Below are positions 24,566 to 32,667 of a stretch of DNA of 64,000 bases, piece by piece (the first letter of the stretch is position 1; the number at the start of each line of letters is the position of its first letter). Source of the DNA: Thermocrinis ruber (GTDB taxonomy: Bacteria; Aquificota; Aquificia; Aquificales; Aquificaceae). Made by a program: the position numbers and the translations under genes. Location: assembly GCF_000512735.1 (NCBI RefSeq), contig NZ_CP007028.1, positions 1,178,001 to 1,242,000 on the forward strand, read 5' to 3'. The notes beneath the pieces are model-generated. The model did not search any database and was not told the origin of the DNA. It saw only the letters and a list, made by a program, of their open reading frames with translations.

Positions 24566-25123
24566 CTATACACCTCCTTCAAAGACTTCTTTTAGGTCTA
24601 TTTCTATACCTAAAATCTCCGAGAAAACCTTTCCCTTTTCCCTTGCTTGGGAACTAAGTTTAAAACCGTCTTCTGTGTTCTTATAAATCTCAAAGGTCTT
24701 TCTATTTGGGTCTAAAAGCCAATACTCTTTTACTCCTACCCTTTCGTAAACCTCCTTTTTCACAATCAGGTCGTAGTAAGCGGTGGAGGGAGAGAGAATT
24801 TCCACCACCACATCGGGAGGTCCAAATATGCCCTTTTCTTCAACCTTTGCCTTGCCCTCTTTAAGAAGGACCGCTATATCCGGTTGAAAAACATTCTTCT
24901 CGTCAAGATAGAGGTCTATTAAATGAATTACAGTGCCCATTTTTGTTTCTTTCTCAAGTTTATGGAGAAGATAGAGGAGCCTTCCTGCCACTTTCTGATG
25001 TATAACCTCAGGGGTGGGGGTCTTTATCAACTCCCCATTTATGAGCTGATAGTAGGGCGGTCCTTCTGGAAGCCTTTCAAAGTCTTGGACGGTGTATTTT
25101 CTTTCTTCCGAGAGAACTTTCAT
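24566..25123 (-). CDS. Uma2 (DUF820) family putative nuclease
   Basis: The 185-residue protein has the Uma2 features YQLINGELIKTPTP near the start, FQPDIAVL (about residue 75), VVVEILSPSTAYYDLIVKKEVYERVGVKEYWLLDP in the middle (about 105-140) and a short C-terminal segment. The D...E-x-[S] plus K arrangement is that of a PD-(D/E)XK nuclease fold. The biological role is unknown, and such genes are common in cyanobacteria and other genomes. It overlaps soeA by 4 bases (ATGA), so it is translated with it, an odd partner for a sulfite dehydrogenase. Confidence 0.82.
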   Translation of the reverse strand: MKVLSEERKYTVQDFERLPEGPPYYQLINGELIKTPTPEVIHQKVAGRLLYLLHKLEKETKMGTVIHLIDLYLDEKNVFQPDIAVLLKEGKAKVEEKGIFGPPDVVVEILSPSTAYYDLIVKKEVYERVGVKEYWLLDPNRKTFEIYKNTEDGFKLSSQAREKGKVFSEILGIEIDLKEVFEGGV

Positions 25124-27963
25124 GGCTTATACCTTAACACCTTCACCCATCTTTCTTTGATGTAATCCAGTGGTTCAACTTCAAACTGCGGATAAGTCTC
25201 TGGCGTTTGGTCCTCTGCTTTGTAAACCTTTACCTTTGTGTCAAACCACGCCAAGTGTCCGGTTATGGGGTCTCCGTAGTAAATCTCCCTTCCGCCTATA
25301 TTGATGCTGTGTGGAATTACATGGTTTAGCAGAAAGCCCTGATGCCCTTCCTCCGCCTCGGGCTTTAGTCCCCAAGCACCTTTCATCTTTCCTATGGCGT
25401 TCCAAGTCCATACAGAGTTGGGTTCTGTGGTGTTGGTTAAAAAGACCTGACATTTTACCTTGCCGATTCTTGACTCTACCCAGACCCAGTCCAAGTGCTT
25501 TATGCCAAGCTTCTCTGCAGTCTTGGGGTTCATGTAAAGGTAGTTCCTTGTGGATATCTGCCTTAGCCATGCGTTTTGAGAGTCCCAGGAGTGATACATC
25601 CACTGGGGTCTTTGGGTAAAGGCATAGAGAGGATAGTCTTTACCAGAGACCTCCTCCTCAAAGGGTGGATACCAGAAGGGTAGTGGGTCAAAGTATTTGA
25701 CTAACCTGTCCCTGAGTATAGGGTCGTTGGGTGGTTGATTTTTACCTTCCCAGAGCCCTTGACCCGCAAGCCTGAAGGTTTGCAAGGTCTCAAGGTAAAA
25801 GTTAAAGATTATTGGTGCCACCTTTTTAAGGAAGCCCACACTAACCGCCCACTCTTGGTAGTCTTTGTTAACATGCCTGTAAAATCTCATATTTTCTGGC
25901 AGTTTGTAGTAGAAAAAGCCCTTATTCTTTATGTACATCTCAAGCTGGTTGGGGTTCGGTTCTCCCACAAAGTGCTTGTCTCCGTTTTTACCCCTCCAAC
26001 CCGCCAGAGCACCCACGCCCGGTCTTATCTGCCAGTTTATAAGAAAGTCTTTGAAATCTTTGTATTTCCTTGAACCATCCGGATTGACAAAACCCGGAAG
26101 CTTTAGCCTTGAACCAAGCTCTACCATTACATCACCCCAACCCATCACATCGTAACCGTTAGCTTTGGGGTCTATAATGGGATGCCTTAGGGCATCTACA
26201 GGTCCATCCACTGCAGAAGGGGGTCTGTCAAGCAAAGACAAAGCAAACCACTGCTCCAAGTAGGTAGCGTCGGGTAGAACTAAGTCTGAGTATGCTACCT
26301 GTTCACTGTAAAAGGCGTCTATGGTGATAATCCTGGGAATTATGTAGTTTCCTGCAGGGTCTGTGGCGGTAAGGGCTTGAATGATGTATGGTATGTTTTG
26401 GGAGGAGTTCCAAGCCATATTTGCCATGTAGATCATCAAAACCTCTATACCGTAGGGATTTTGCTGGTATGCGGCGGGAATCACATTCTGGATAAGCCCG
26501 TGGGCGGTAAGTGGAAACCACCAGCTGTATGCCCAGTCTATTCTAACCGGGTTTCCTTTCTCATCCACCAAGAGATCATCAGGGTTCTGCGGATATCCAA
26601 GGTGGGGTCCTGGATACACTTCTCCATACTTTATTTCGTCTGGTCTAGTGATTTTGTAGGGTTTTGGTAGGTCTTCTATGTGTTTGGGGTACGGGGGCTT
26701 GTTCAAAAAGCCTCCGGGCACATCCACCACCCCCAACATCATCATGAGCATAAAAACAGTCCTTGCGGTCTGAAAACCGTTGGTGTGGGACGCTATGCCC
26801 CTCATTATGTGAAAGGAGACGGGTCTTCCTATGAACTTTTTGTGTTTTCTGCCCCAAACATCGGTCCATTCTATTGGAATCTCTATGGGATGGTAGAGGG
26901 CTATAGTGCCCATCTCTTTGGCGATCCTTTCTATATCCTTTGCGGGGATGCCAGTGATCTTTTCTACCTTTTCGGGGGAGTAATCTTTCACAAGCCTTTC
27001 TGCGAATATATCAAAGGCGGGTCTGACCTTGTAGCCCTCGGGAGTGGTAAATTCTCCAATAAAGGCAGGGTCCAAGTCCTCTGGGACGATGCGGTCTGCA
27101 GGCTTAAAGCTTTGGCTCTTTTTGTCAAAGACCATGGGTTTGCCTTCTGAGTTCCTGTAAAAGAGACCATCCTTTGAAGTGCCGGGTGCTTGAATAACAA
27201 GCCATGGTGCGTTTGTGTATTCTTTTAAAAACTCCCAATTTACCAGATTGTACTTAAATAGCACATGCATTATGCCGAGGAAAAAGGCGCCGTCCGTTCC
27301 CGGCTTTATGGGCACCCATTCGTCAGCTACCGCACCGTAGCCCCAACGGACGGGATTTACCACCACAAACTTTCCACCCTTACGTTTCATCTCCTGAATG
27401 CCAAGCTTGAATGGGTTGGAGGAGTGGTCTTCTGCCACACCCACCAGCATAAAGTATTTGGTGTTTTCAAAGTCCGCCTCTCCAAACTCCCAGAAGGAAC
27501 CACCTATAGAGTAAAGCCCTGCTGCAGCGATATTTACCGAGCAAAAGCCACCGTGCGCCGCCCAATTGACGGTTCCTAGCTGGCTTGCAAACCAGCTATT
27601 TATAGCCTGCATCTGGTCCCTTCCTGTGAAGAAGGCAATTTTGTAGGGACCTTTCTTCCTTGCCTCTTCCAGCCATTGGGTTGCGATCTGAAGGGCTTCT
27701 TCCCATTCTATTTCCTTAAACTGCCCTGAGCCACGGGGTCCTACCCTTAAAAGAGGTTTTCTGAGCCTTGCGGGGCTATATTCTTTCATTATGCCCGACG
27801 AACCTTTTGCACACAAAACACCCTTGTTGGTGGGGTGTGCGTCATTTCCCTTTATGTATGCAACCTTGTTGTTTCTAACATATACTTCTATACCACATCT
27901 ACAGGCGCACATATAGCAAGTGCTGTAGGCCTTCCTGTCGTAAAAGCTACCGCCTATGTCCAT
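25120..27963 (-). CDS. soeA: Molybdopterin subunit of sulfite dehydrogenase
   Basis: The protein is 947 residues. An N-terminal 4Fe-4S site is formed by C16, C19, C23 and C51 (TCYMCACRC ... GVLCAKG). Blocks such as FFTGRDQMQAI, AAHGGFCSVN, GGSFWEFGEADFE and GVAEDHSSNP identify the bis-MGD enzyme group that contains SoeA of sulfur oxidisers; the C-terminal half has the molydopterin dinucleotide-binding domain. There is no twin-arginine signal, so the enzyme is cytoplasmic, as expected for SoeABC, which oxidises sulfite to sulfate and feeds electrons to quinone. GGAGG precedes the ATG. Sulfur reductase or another related role cannot be excluded from sequence. Confidence 0.8.
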   Translation of the reverse strand: MDIGGSFYDRKAYSTCYMCACRCGIEVYVRNNKVAYIKGNDAHPTNKGVLCAKGSSGIMKEYSPARLRKPLLRVGPRGSGQFKEIEWEEALQIATQWLEEARKKGPYKIAFFTGRDQMQAINSWFASQLGTVNWAAHGGFCSVNIAAAGLYSIGGSFWEFGEADFENTKYFMLVGVAEDHSSNPFKLGIQEMKRKGGKFVVVNPVRWGYGAVADEWVPIKPGTDGAFFLGIMHVLFKYNLVNWEFLKEYTNAPWLVIQAPGTSKDGLFYRNSEGKPMVFDKKSQSFKPADRIVPEDLDPAFIGEFTTPEGYKVRPAFDIFAERLVKDYSPEKVEKITGIPAKDIERIAKEMGTIALYHPIEIPIEWTDVWGRKHKKFIGRPVSFHIMRGIASHTNGFQTARTVFMLMMMLGVVDVPGGFLNKPPYPKHIEDLPKPYKITRPDEIKYGEVYPGPHLGYPQNPDDLLVDEKGNPVRIDWAYSWWFPLTAHGLIQNVIPAAYQQNPYGIEVLMIYMANMAWNSSQNIPYIIQALTATDPAGNYIIPRIITIDAFYSEQVAYSDLVLPDATYLEQWFALSLLDRPPSAVDGPVDALRHPIIDPKANGYDVMGWGDVMVELGSRLKLPGFVNPDGSRKYKDFKDFLINWQIRPGVGALAGWRGKNGDKHFVGEPNPNQLEMYIKNKGFFYYKLPENMRFYRHVNKDYQEWAVSVGFLKKVAPIIFNFYLETLQTFRLAGQGLWEGKNQPPNDPILRDRLVKYFDPLPFWYPPFEEEVSGKDYPLYAFTQRPQWMYHSWDSQNAWLRQISTRNYLYMNPKTAEKLGIKHLDWVWVESRIGKVKCQVFLTNTTEPNSVWTWNAIGKMKGAWGLKPEAEEGHQGFLLNHVIPHSINIGGREIYYGDPITGHLAWFDTKVKVYKAEDQTPETYPQFEVEPLDYIKERWVKVLRYKP

Positions 27964-27987
27964 AACGGAACCTCCTGAACATAAAAG

Positions 27988-28050
27988 TTTATAAGCCTTT
28001 CTCCTTTTTTACTTTCAACTCTCTTATAATTTTATAAGCCTCTCTTATAC
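27988..28050. promoter_or_regulatory. Direct-repeat regulatory region upstream of soeA
   Basis: TTTATAAGCCT occurs at 27988-27998 and 28031-28041, and CTCTTATA occurs at 28021-28028 and 28042-28049 (21-base period, two helical turns). The region is AT-rich with several TATAA-like elements on the minus strand, and lies just before soeA. It is a candidate promoter/operator; the exact -10 cannot be chosen. Confidence 0.4.
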
Positions 28051-28103
28051 ATTGGTAGGAAAATATTTAAGCAGACTCCTTTACAGACTTCACTCCAAGG
28101 TGT

Positions 28104-28109
28104 TATAAT
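28104..28109 (+). promoter_or_regulatory. -10 element of the tRNA gene
   Basis: TATAAT lies 11 bases before the mature tRNA 5' end, with TTTACA at 28080-28085 as a possible -35 (18-base spacing). Confidence 0.55.
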
Positions 28110-28120
28110 TATAGATAGAT

Positions 28121-28192
28121 GGGTGCGTAGCTCAATGGCAGAGCGGGCGGCTCATAACCGCCCGGTTGGGGGTTCGAGTCCTCCCGCACCCA
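28121..28192 (+). tRNA. tRNA with CAT anticodon, probably elongator tRNA-Met
   Basis: A complete cloverleaf is present: acceptor GGGTGCG/CGCACCC, D stem GCTC/GAGC with a short D loop, anticodon stem GGCGG/CCGCC around CTCATAA (anticodon CAT), and a T arm GGGGG-TTCGAGT-CCTCC with one G-T pair; discriminator A, CCA not encoded. The G1-C72 pair and lack of a GGG/CCC anticodon stem exclude initiator tRNA. A lysidine-modified tRNA-Ile2 also reads as CAT and cannot be ruled out. A T-run follows directly. Confidence 0.93.
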
Positions 28193-28195
28193 TTT

Positions 28196-28648
28196 TTAGC
28201 TTAAAAACCTCTTCAGCACATCCCCAAAAAAGACAAAAATGCCTATCCTCACCCCACGAGCTATCATACTTGCTATAAGAAAGGTAAACAGAGGCATGTT
28301 GAAGATGCCCGCAAGCCAACAAACTAACTTGTAAGGCTCTCCCAAAAGCACCGCAAAGAAGCCATACCTATTGAAAAGGGCTTCCCCCTTTGTGTATAGC
28401 CTCTCTCCAAAGATCTTTTTTACAAAGCTTTCCCCCAAAAGCTTTGCCAAAAAGAAGGCTACAAGAGCACCCAACAAGTTGCCAATAAAAGCCACAAAAC
28501 CGGCGGTGTATGGGTTTAGCTTAAAAAAGGGTGCGGCGGTTATGAAGGGATAAGGTGGTATAGGCTGGATTATAGACTCAGTAAAGGAAAGAACAAAGAG
28601 AGCAGTGTATCCATGCTCCATGACAAAATCTTCTGCCCACTTTTTCAA
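28196..28648 (-). CDS. VTT-domain (DedA/YqaA-like) membrane protein
   Basis: The 150-residue protein has about four to five hydrophobic segments and the VTT features FTESIIQPIPPYPFI, GNLLGALVAFFLAKLLG and the RYGFFAVLLGE-PYKLVCWLAGIFNM helix-loop-helix with an amphipathic reentrant region. The family is linked to undecaprenyl-phosphate or lipid scrambling. The start is uncertain: TTG 28648 is shown, and ATG at 28621 (Met10) has AGAAG in front. It is co-directional with the MBL-fold gene and converges on the tRNA terminator. Confidence 0.75.
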   Translation of the reverse strand: MKKWAEDFVMEHGYTALFVLSFTESIIQPIPPYPFITAAPFFKLNPYTAGFVAFIGNLLGALVAFFLAKLLGESFVKKIFGERLYTKGEALFNRYGFFAVLLGEPYKLVCWLAGIFNMPLFTFLIASMIARGVRIGIFVFFGDVLKRFLS

Positions 28649-28668
28649 CTCAGGAAAAAACTGCTCTA

Positions 28669-29430
28669 TCAGATTTCTACCTCCATTCCGTCATAGGCAC
28701 AGAGGGTTTTCACTCCTGTTTCCTTTTCCACCTCTAAGGCTATGTCTTGCAGGTAATGGTTCATAAGAATTTCATAGCCAAAGTGGGTGAGTATGGCAAG
28801 CTTTGGTTTTAGGTGAGCCAGTAACTTTTTTGCGTCTTGAACTGTAAGGTGCTCTATATACTTGGTTTTTTTGTAAAGGGTGGTGTTTATGATCATTAAA
28901 TCCAACCCTCTGGGATAAACCTCAAGCATACGGTCCTCATAGAGAGCACAGGAAACATAAAGTATTCTCTCGTTGTAGAGTATGGCGTAGGTCTCTGTGT
29001 GATGATGTTTGTGCTTCATAACCGCCTTTATGCGGAGACCATTGTAGTTGTACTCTTTGCCCTCCTCTAAGATAAATTCTCCTGCAAGCCTCTCTTTTCT
29101 TATAAAGGGAAGGACTACTCTGCTTTCTCCTTCAAGGGCAGACCTTGGTGCAAACAGAACCACTTCCCTCTTCTTTCCACCGTCGGTGGCAGACTCTATG
29201 ACAGAGTTTATATCCGCAGAGTGGTCCAAGTGTATGTGAGACAGAACAACGCAGTTTATCTGCCTTGGGTCAAATCCCATTTGGTGGAGATAAACAAAGG
29301 CACCCGGTCCAGGGTCCGTATGAACCCAGAGGTCCGAAAGCCTTAACAAAAAGCCACCAGCCCTACGTAGATGTCTGAAGACGCTTGCCCTTCCGCCTGC
29401 AGTGCCGAGAAATATAAGCCTATCACTCAA
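28669..29430 (-). CDS. Metallo-beta-lactamase-fold hydrolase
   Basis: The 253-residue protein has the metal motif SHIHLDHS (HxHxDH, about residues 64-71), an earlier HTDPGPGAFVYL segment and a late HFGYE histidine, giving a dinuclear site of the RNase Z/PhnP-like branch rather than a beta-lactamase. Substrate is unknown. It overlaps the second ferredoxin gene by 8 bases, so it belongs to the ferredoxin-MBL-VTT transcription unit. Nothing in the sequence says whether the target is RNA, a phosphodiester or a thioester. Confidence 0.8.
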   Translation of the reverse strand: MSDRLIFLGTAGGRASVFRHLRRAGGFLLRLSDLWVHTDPGPGAFVYLHQMGFDPRQINCVVLSHIHLDHSADINSVIESATDGGKKREVVLFAPRSALEGESRVVLPFIRKERLAGEFILEEGKEYNYNGLRIKAVMKHKHHHTETYAILYNERILYVSCALYEDRMLEVYPRGLDLMIINTTLYKKTKYIEHLTVQDAKKLLAHLKPKLAILTHFGYEILMNHYLQDIALEVEKETGVKTLCAYDGMEVEI

Positions 29431-29638
29431 GTATTATAGACCCGCTGGGGCAGTCCTGAGCTACTTTCTGTAGCCTCTGGAGGGTGTCCTCTTTGAAGGG
29501 CTTGATATAGACTATAGGCAAACCATCTCCCCTGTTTGCAAAGACCTCAGGCACTTCTTCGTAGCAGAGACCGCAGGCGGTACAGGTATCTATATCAACT
29601 ATTATGCTTCCTCTGTAATTATGGAGCCACTGGGACAT
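29423..29638 (-). CDS. Single 4Fe-4S ferredoxin (second of a tandem pair)
   Basis: The 71-residue protein has ligands C19, C22, C25 and C63-Pro, the one-cluster arrangement of the Hydrogenobacter Fd2/Thermotoga type. Its N-terminus overlaps the end of the first ferredoxin gene by 37 bases in another frame, adding about 8 residues compared with its neighbour; no other ATG, GTG or TTG lies closer to the first Cys, while AGAGGAAG stands 3 bases before an in-frame ATA. It probably supplies low-potential electrons to the 2-oxoacid oxidoreductases. Confidence 0.85.
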   Translation of the reverse strand: MSQWLHNYRGSIIVDIDTCTACGLCYEEVPEVFANRGDGLPIVYIKPFKEDTLQRLQKVAQDCPSGSIILE

Positions 29639-29820
29639 TCGTCTGTGACCTCTTTTACCTCAGCCTCAAGCTCAGGGGGCACTACCATATATCCATCGGG
29701 TCCAGGAGAAACGACCTCCGCAATGCCATCACCCCTGTTTTTGTAAACCTCTGGAACCCTGTCGTAGCATAGCTCACAGGCGGTGCAAGTGTCTGGGTCC
29801 ACCTTTGTCTTTATAGCCAT
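29602..29820 (-). CDS. Single 4Fe-4S ferredoxin (first of a tandem pair)
   Basis: The 72-residue protein has C12, C15, C18 and C62-Pro and closely resembles Hydrogenobacter Fd1 (PDTCTACELCYDRVPEVYKN). These ferredoxins donate electrons to pyruvate and 2-oxoglutarate:ferredoxin oxidoreductases in the reductive TCA cycle. A GGAGGT site and the extended -10 TGCTATAAT (29854-29862) precede it. It is 68 bases downstream of sucD. Confidence 0.9.
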   Translation of the reverse strand: MAIKTKVDPDTCTACELCYDRVPEVYKNRGDGIAEVVSPGPDGYMVVPPELEAEVKEVTDECPSGSIITEEA

Positions 29821-29853
29821 ACCTTAACCTCCTAAAAGTTTTGAAGTGGATAA

Positions 29854-29862
29854 ATTATAGCA
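29854..29862 (-). promoter_or_regulatory. Extended -10 promoter of the ferredoxin operon
   Basis: On the minus strand the sequence reads TGCTATAAT, an extended -10, ending 34 bases before the first ferredoxin ATG. It lies between sucD and the ferredoxin pair, so the pair can be expressed independently of sucD. Confidence 0.5.
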
Positions 29863-29888
29863 CATTTAGAAAATAAATATGTTTTTAA

Positions 29889-30770
29889 TCATCTTTTGCC
29901 CAAAACCTCCGCTACAGTTTTTCCTATAAAGGCGGGATTTTCTATTACATGAACCCCTGCGTCCCTGAGGGCCGACATCTTAGCTTGGGCAGTACCTTTC
30001 CCACCGGTGATTATAGCACCTGCGTGTCCCATTCTTCTACCCGGTGGTGCGGTTATACCGGCAATGTATGCAAAAACAGGCTTCTTTACGAACTGCTTTA
30101 TATACTCTGCCGCTTCCTCCTCTGCAGTCCCACCTATCTCACCTATCATGAGTATAGCCTCTGTCTCTGGGTCCTCGTTGAACATAGCAATCACATCCTT
30201 GTGGGATAACCCATGTACAGGGTCTCCACCTATACCCACTGCGGTAGATTGCCCAAGCCCATAGCGGGTAAGCTGATGGGATGCCTCATAAGTCAGTGTT
30301 CCACTCCTTGAAACGATCCCTATGGTGCCCCTCTTGAATATGTGTCCGGGCATTATGCCCACCTTTGCCTCTCCTGGGGTTATTACACCGGGACAGTTGG
30401 GACCTATAAGCTTTGCCTTTGGGTAATTCCTTAGCATGTAATGCTTTACTTTAAGCATGTCTCTTACAGGGATACCCTCCGTTATGCAGACTATCAATTC
30501 TATACCCGCATCTAAGGCCTCCACTATAGCATCCGCTGCAAAGGCCGGAGGTACAAAGATCAAGGAGCAATTGGCAGAGGTTTCCTTTACCGCTTCCTCT
30601 ACCGTATTGAAGACGGGGATGTCTTCTACCTTTTGCCCACCTTTACCGGGGGTAACGCCCGCTACAACCTGAGTGCCATAAGCCTTACACTGGAGGGCAT
30701 GGAAAGAACCCTCCTTTCCTGTGATACCTTGCACCACTACCCTGGTGTTTTTATCCACCAAAATTGCCAT
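29889..30770 (-). CDS. sucD: Succinyl-CoA synthetase alpha subunit
   Basis: The 293-residue protein has the CoA-binding start [36 protein letters not shown] and the phosphohistidine loop [14 protein letters not shown] near residue 246. Its length is standard. It catalyses succinyl-CoA formation in the reductive TCA cycle with a SucC partner that is not in this window. A GGAGGAGG site precedes the ATG. It is divergent from the bc1 operon. Confidence 0.93.
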   Translation of the reverse strand: MAILVDKNTRVVVQGITGKEGSFHALQCKAYGTQVVAGVTPGKGGQKVEDIPVFNTVEEAVKETSANCSLIFVPPAFAADAIVEALDAGIELIVCITEGIPVRDMLKVKHYMLRNYPKAKLIGPNCPGVITPGEAKVGIMPGHIFKRGTIGIVSRSGTLTYEASHQLTRYGLGQSTAVGIGGDPVHGLSHKDVIAMFNEDPETEAILMIGEIGGTAEEEAAEYIKQFVKKPVFAYIAGITAPPGRRMGHAGAIITGGKGTAQAKMSALRDAGVHVIENPAFIGKTVAEVLGKR

Positions 30771-30883
30771 AGGCCTCCTCCAAAAGTTTATGATAGAGGT
30801 TATATAATTCTAACACTTTTCCGCAAAATGGCGTTTTAAAAACTTCAGGTGATAATTTTTCAGTATATTTTAGAGTATGCGAT

Positions 30884-30889
30884 TATAAT
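30884..30889 (+). promoter_or_regulatory. -10 element of the bc1 operon
   Basis: TATAAT lies 32 bases before ATG 30922 with GGAGG between. The upstream AT-rich stretch contains no -35 that I would defend. Confidence 0.45.
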
Positions 30890-30921
30890 TAACTTGTTAT
30901 ACCACCAAAGGAGGTTGTGTT

Positions 30922-31440
30922 ATGGAAGCCTCAAGGAGAGACCTTTTAGGCTTTGCGGTGGGAGGCTTGGGCGTCCTGGGGGCAATAGGTGTGTTATATC
31001 CTATAGTTAAGGTGCTTTCTCCCAGCCAAGCTTCTCTGGCAGGAGCCAGAGTGGAAGTGGATGTTTCCCAAATACCAGACCTTCAGGTCAGGGTTGTTTC
31101 TTGGAAGGGCAAACCTGTCTTTGTAGTCAAGCTACCGCAGGGATTTCAGTGGAATGGCAAGAGGGCAAACGACAGAAACACAAAGCTTCTGCAAGGACAA
31201 GACGCCTACGCCCTTGTGGCAGTATGCACCCATCTTGGCTGTGTACCCCTCTGGAAACCACAGGGAGAAGGAGAGTTTAACTATCCCGTGTTCCACTGCC
31301 CATGTCATGGAGGGTTCTACTCACCATGGGGCGACAACATTGCAGGTCCTCCACCAAGACCACTGCATGTACCCCCTCAAAAGAGGGAAGGCAACAAGCT
31401 TATCATTGGAGAAGAAGGTTTCGTAAAGGAATTAACTTAA
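30922..31440 (+). CDS. petA: Rieske iron-sulfur protein of the cytochrome bc1 complex
   Basis: The 172-residue protein has an N-terminal signal-anchor with RRDLLG (a twin-arginine-like motif) and one membrane helix. The 2Fe-2S ligands are C102, H104 in CTHLGC and C126, H129 in CPCHGG, with C107 and C128 forming the usual disulfide. It oxidises quinol at the Qo site and reduces cytochrome c1. GGAGG precedes the ATG; petB follows after 12 bases. Confidence 0.95.
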   Translation: MEASRRDLLGFAVGGLGVLGAIGVLYPIVKVLSPSQASLAGARVEVDVSQIPDLQVRVVSWKGKPVFVVKLPQGFQWNGKRANDRNTKLLQGQDAYALVAVCTHLGCVPLWKPQGEGEFNYPVFHCPCHGGFYSPWGDNIAGPPPRPLHVPPQKREGNKLIIGEEGFVKELT

Positions 31441-31452
31441 GGAGGTTTGGCC

Positions 31453-32667
31453 ATGATCGGAAGGATCGGAAGATGGTTTAACGAAAGAGCAAAGCTGTCA
31501 GAACTATGGCAGTCCCAAATGGTAGATTACAAAGTTCCAAAAAATCTAACATTTCCTTACGCCTTTGGCGTAATGGCTATGGTGGCTTTCCTAATTCAGA
31601 TAATCTCTGGCATATTCTTGGTAATGTACTACCAACCCAACATCCACACTGCCTTCGATAGCGTTAACTACACCATAATGAAGGAAGTTCCCTTTATGTG
31701 GCTAATTAGGCATGTCCATGCAGCAGGTGCTAACTTCTTCCTCGCCATAGTTTATCTTCACATATTCACTGGAATATACTACAACGCATACAAAAAACCT
31801 AGGGAACTAACCTGGATTGTGGGCTTTTTCATATACTTTGTCCTTCTTATGACCGCCCTATCCGGTTATCTCCTACCTTGGGGACAGCTCTCCTACTGGG
31901 GAATGGTGGTTACCACTGAGATACCCACCTCCATAGACAGCGCCCCCATCATAGGCAAGCTAAAGATCGGAGAAACCATATCTATATGGATGAAGGGTGG
32001 TTATGAACTGGGACAGATAACACTCGGAAGGTTCTATGGACTTCACATATGGCTATTGCCTCTAATTCTTTTGGGTCTTGTGGCCTTTCACTTTTACCTT
32101 ATCAGGGCACATGGCATAACCTCACCAGATGGCAGGGAGATAGATAAGAAGAAGGAGGGTGTTCCCTTCCATCCCTACATAACCCTTAAGGAAGGTGCTT
32201 ACTTGATGGGATATTTGGCAGTTTTCTTCTTCTTTGTGTTCTTTTATATGAAACACTTTTTGCCCGCAGATAACTACGACCCAGCCAATCCCTTCAAAAC
32301 ACCCGCCCACATAGCACCCGAGTGGTATCTTTTGGCTTTTTACACCATGTTTAGGTCCATTCCAGACAAGTTCTTGGGTTTTGTAGTGTTCAACTTAGCC
32401 CTTCTCCTTCTGTTGATCCTACCATTCTTGGACTTTTCGCCCCTAAGGAGTGCAAGAAATAGACCTCTATTCTTTGTGATGTTTTTGGTGCTCGTAATAT
32501 CCTCTATGGCTCTTACCATATTGGGAACAATGCCTCCAACCCCAACCAACGCATTGCTTGGACTCATATTTACCTTAGCCTTTCTCTCTTTCTTTATCTC
32601 CATGCCCATAATATCCATCTTGGAATGGGGTTGGTACAAAGCCAAAGGAGGTAGCAAAAATGATTAA
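31453..32667 (+). CDS. petB: Cytochrome b of the bc1 complex
   Basis: The product of 404 residues is a full-length cytochrome b, not split into b6 and subunit IV. Two pairs of heme-ligand histidines can be placed in helices B and D (RHVHAAGANFF; FYGLHIWLLPL and FHFYLIRAHG), and the Qo-site sequence PEWY appears as APEWYLLAFY. ATG 31453 is preferred over TTG 31447, which lies within the GGAGG spacing. Quinol oxidation here is the entry point of electrons from the sulfite dehydrogenase. Confidence 0.93.
   Translation: MIGRIGRWFNERAKLSELWQSQMVDYKVPKNLTFPYAFGVMAMVAFLIQIISGIFLVMYYQPNIHTAFDSVNYTIMKEVPFMWLIRHVHAAGANFFLAIVYLHIFTGIYYNAYKKPRELTWIVGFFIYFVLLMTALSGYLLPWGQLSYWGMVVTTEIPTSIDSAPIIGKLKIGETISIWMKGGYELGQITLGRFYGLHIWLLPLILLGLVAFHFYLIRAHGITSPDGREIDKKKEGVPFHPYITLKEGAYLMGYLAVFFFFVFFYMKHFLPADNYDPANPFKTPAHIAPEWYLLAFYTMFRSIPDKFLGFVVFNLALLLLLILPFLDFSPLRSARNRPLFFVMFLVLVISSMALTILGTMPPTPTNALLGLIFTLAFLSFFISMPIISILEWGWYKAKGGSKND

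Noticed and set aside
28121-28192. Initiator tRNA-Met
   Set aside because: It has a G1-C72 pair and lacks the three G-C pairs in the anticodon stem expected of initiator tRNA.
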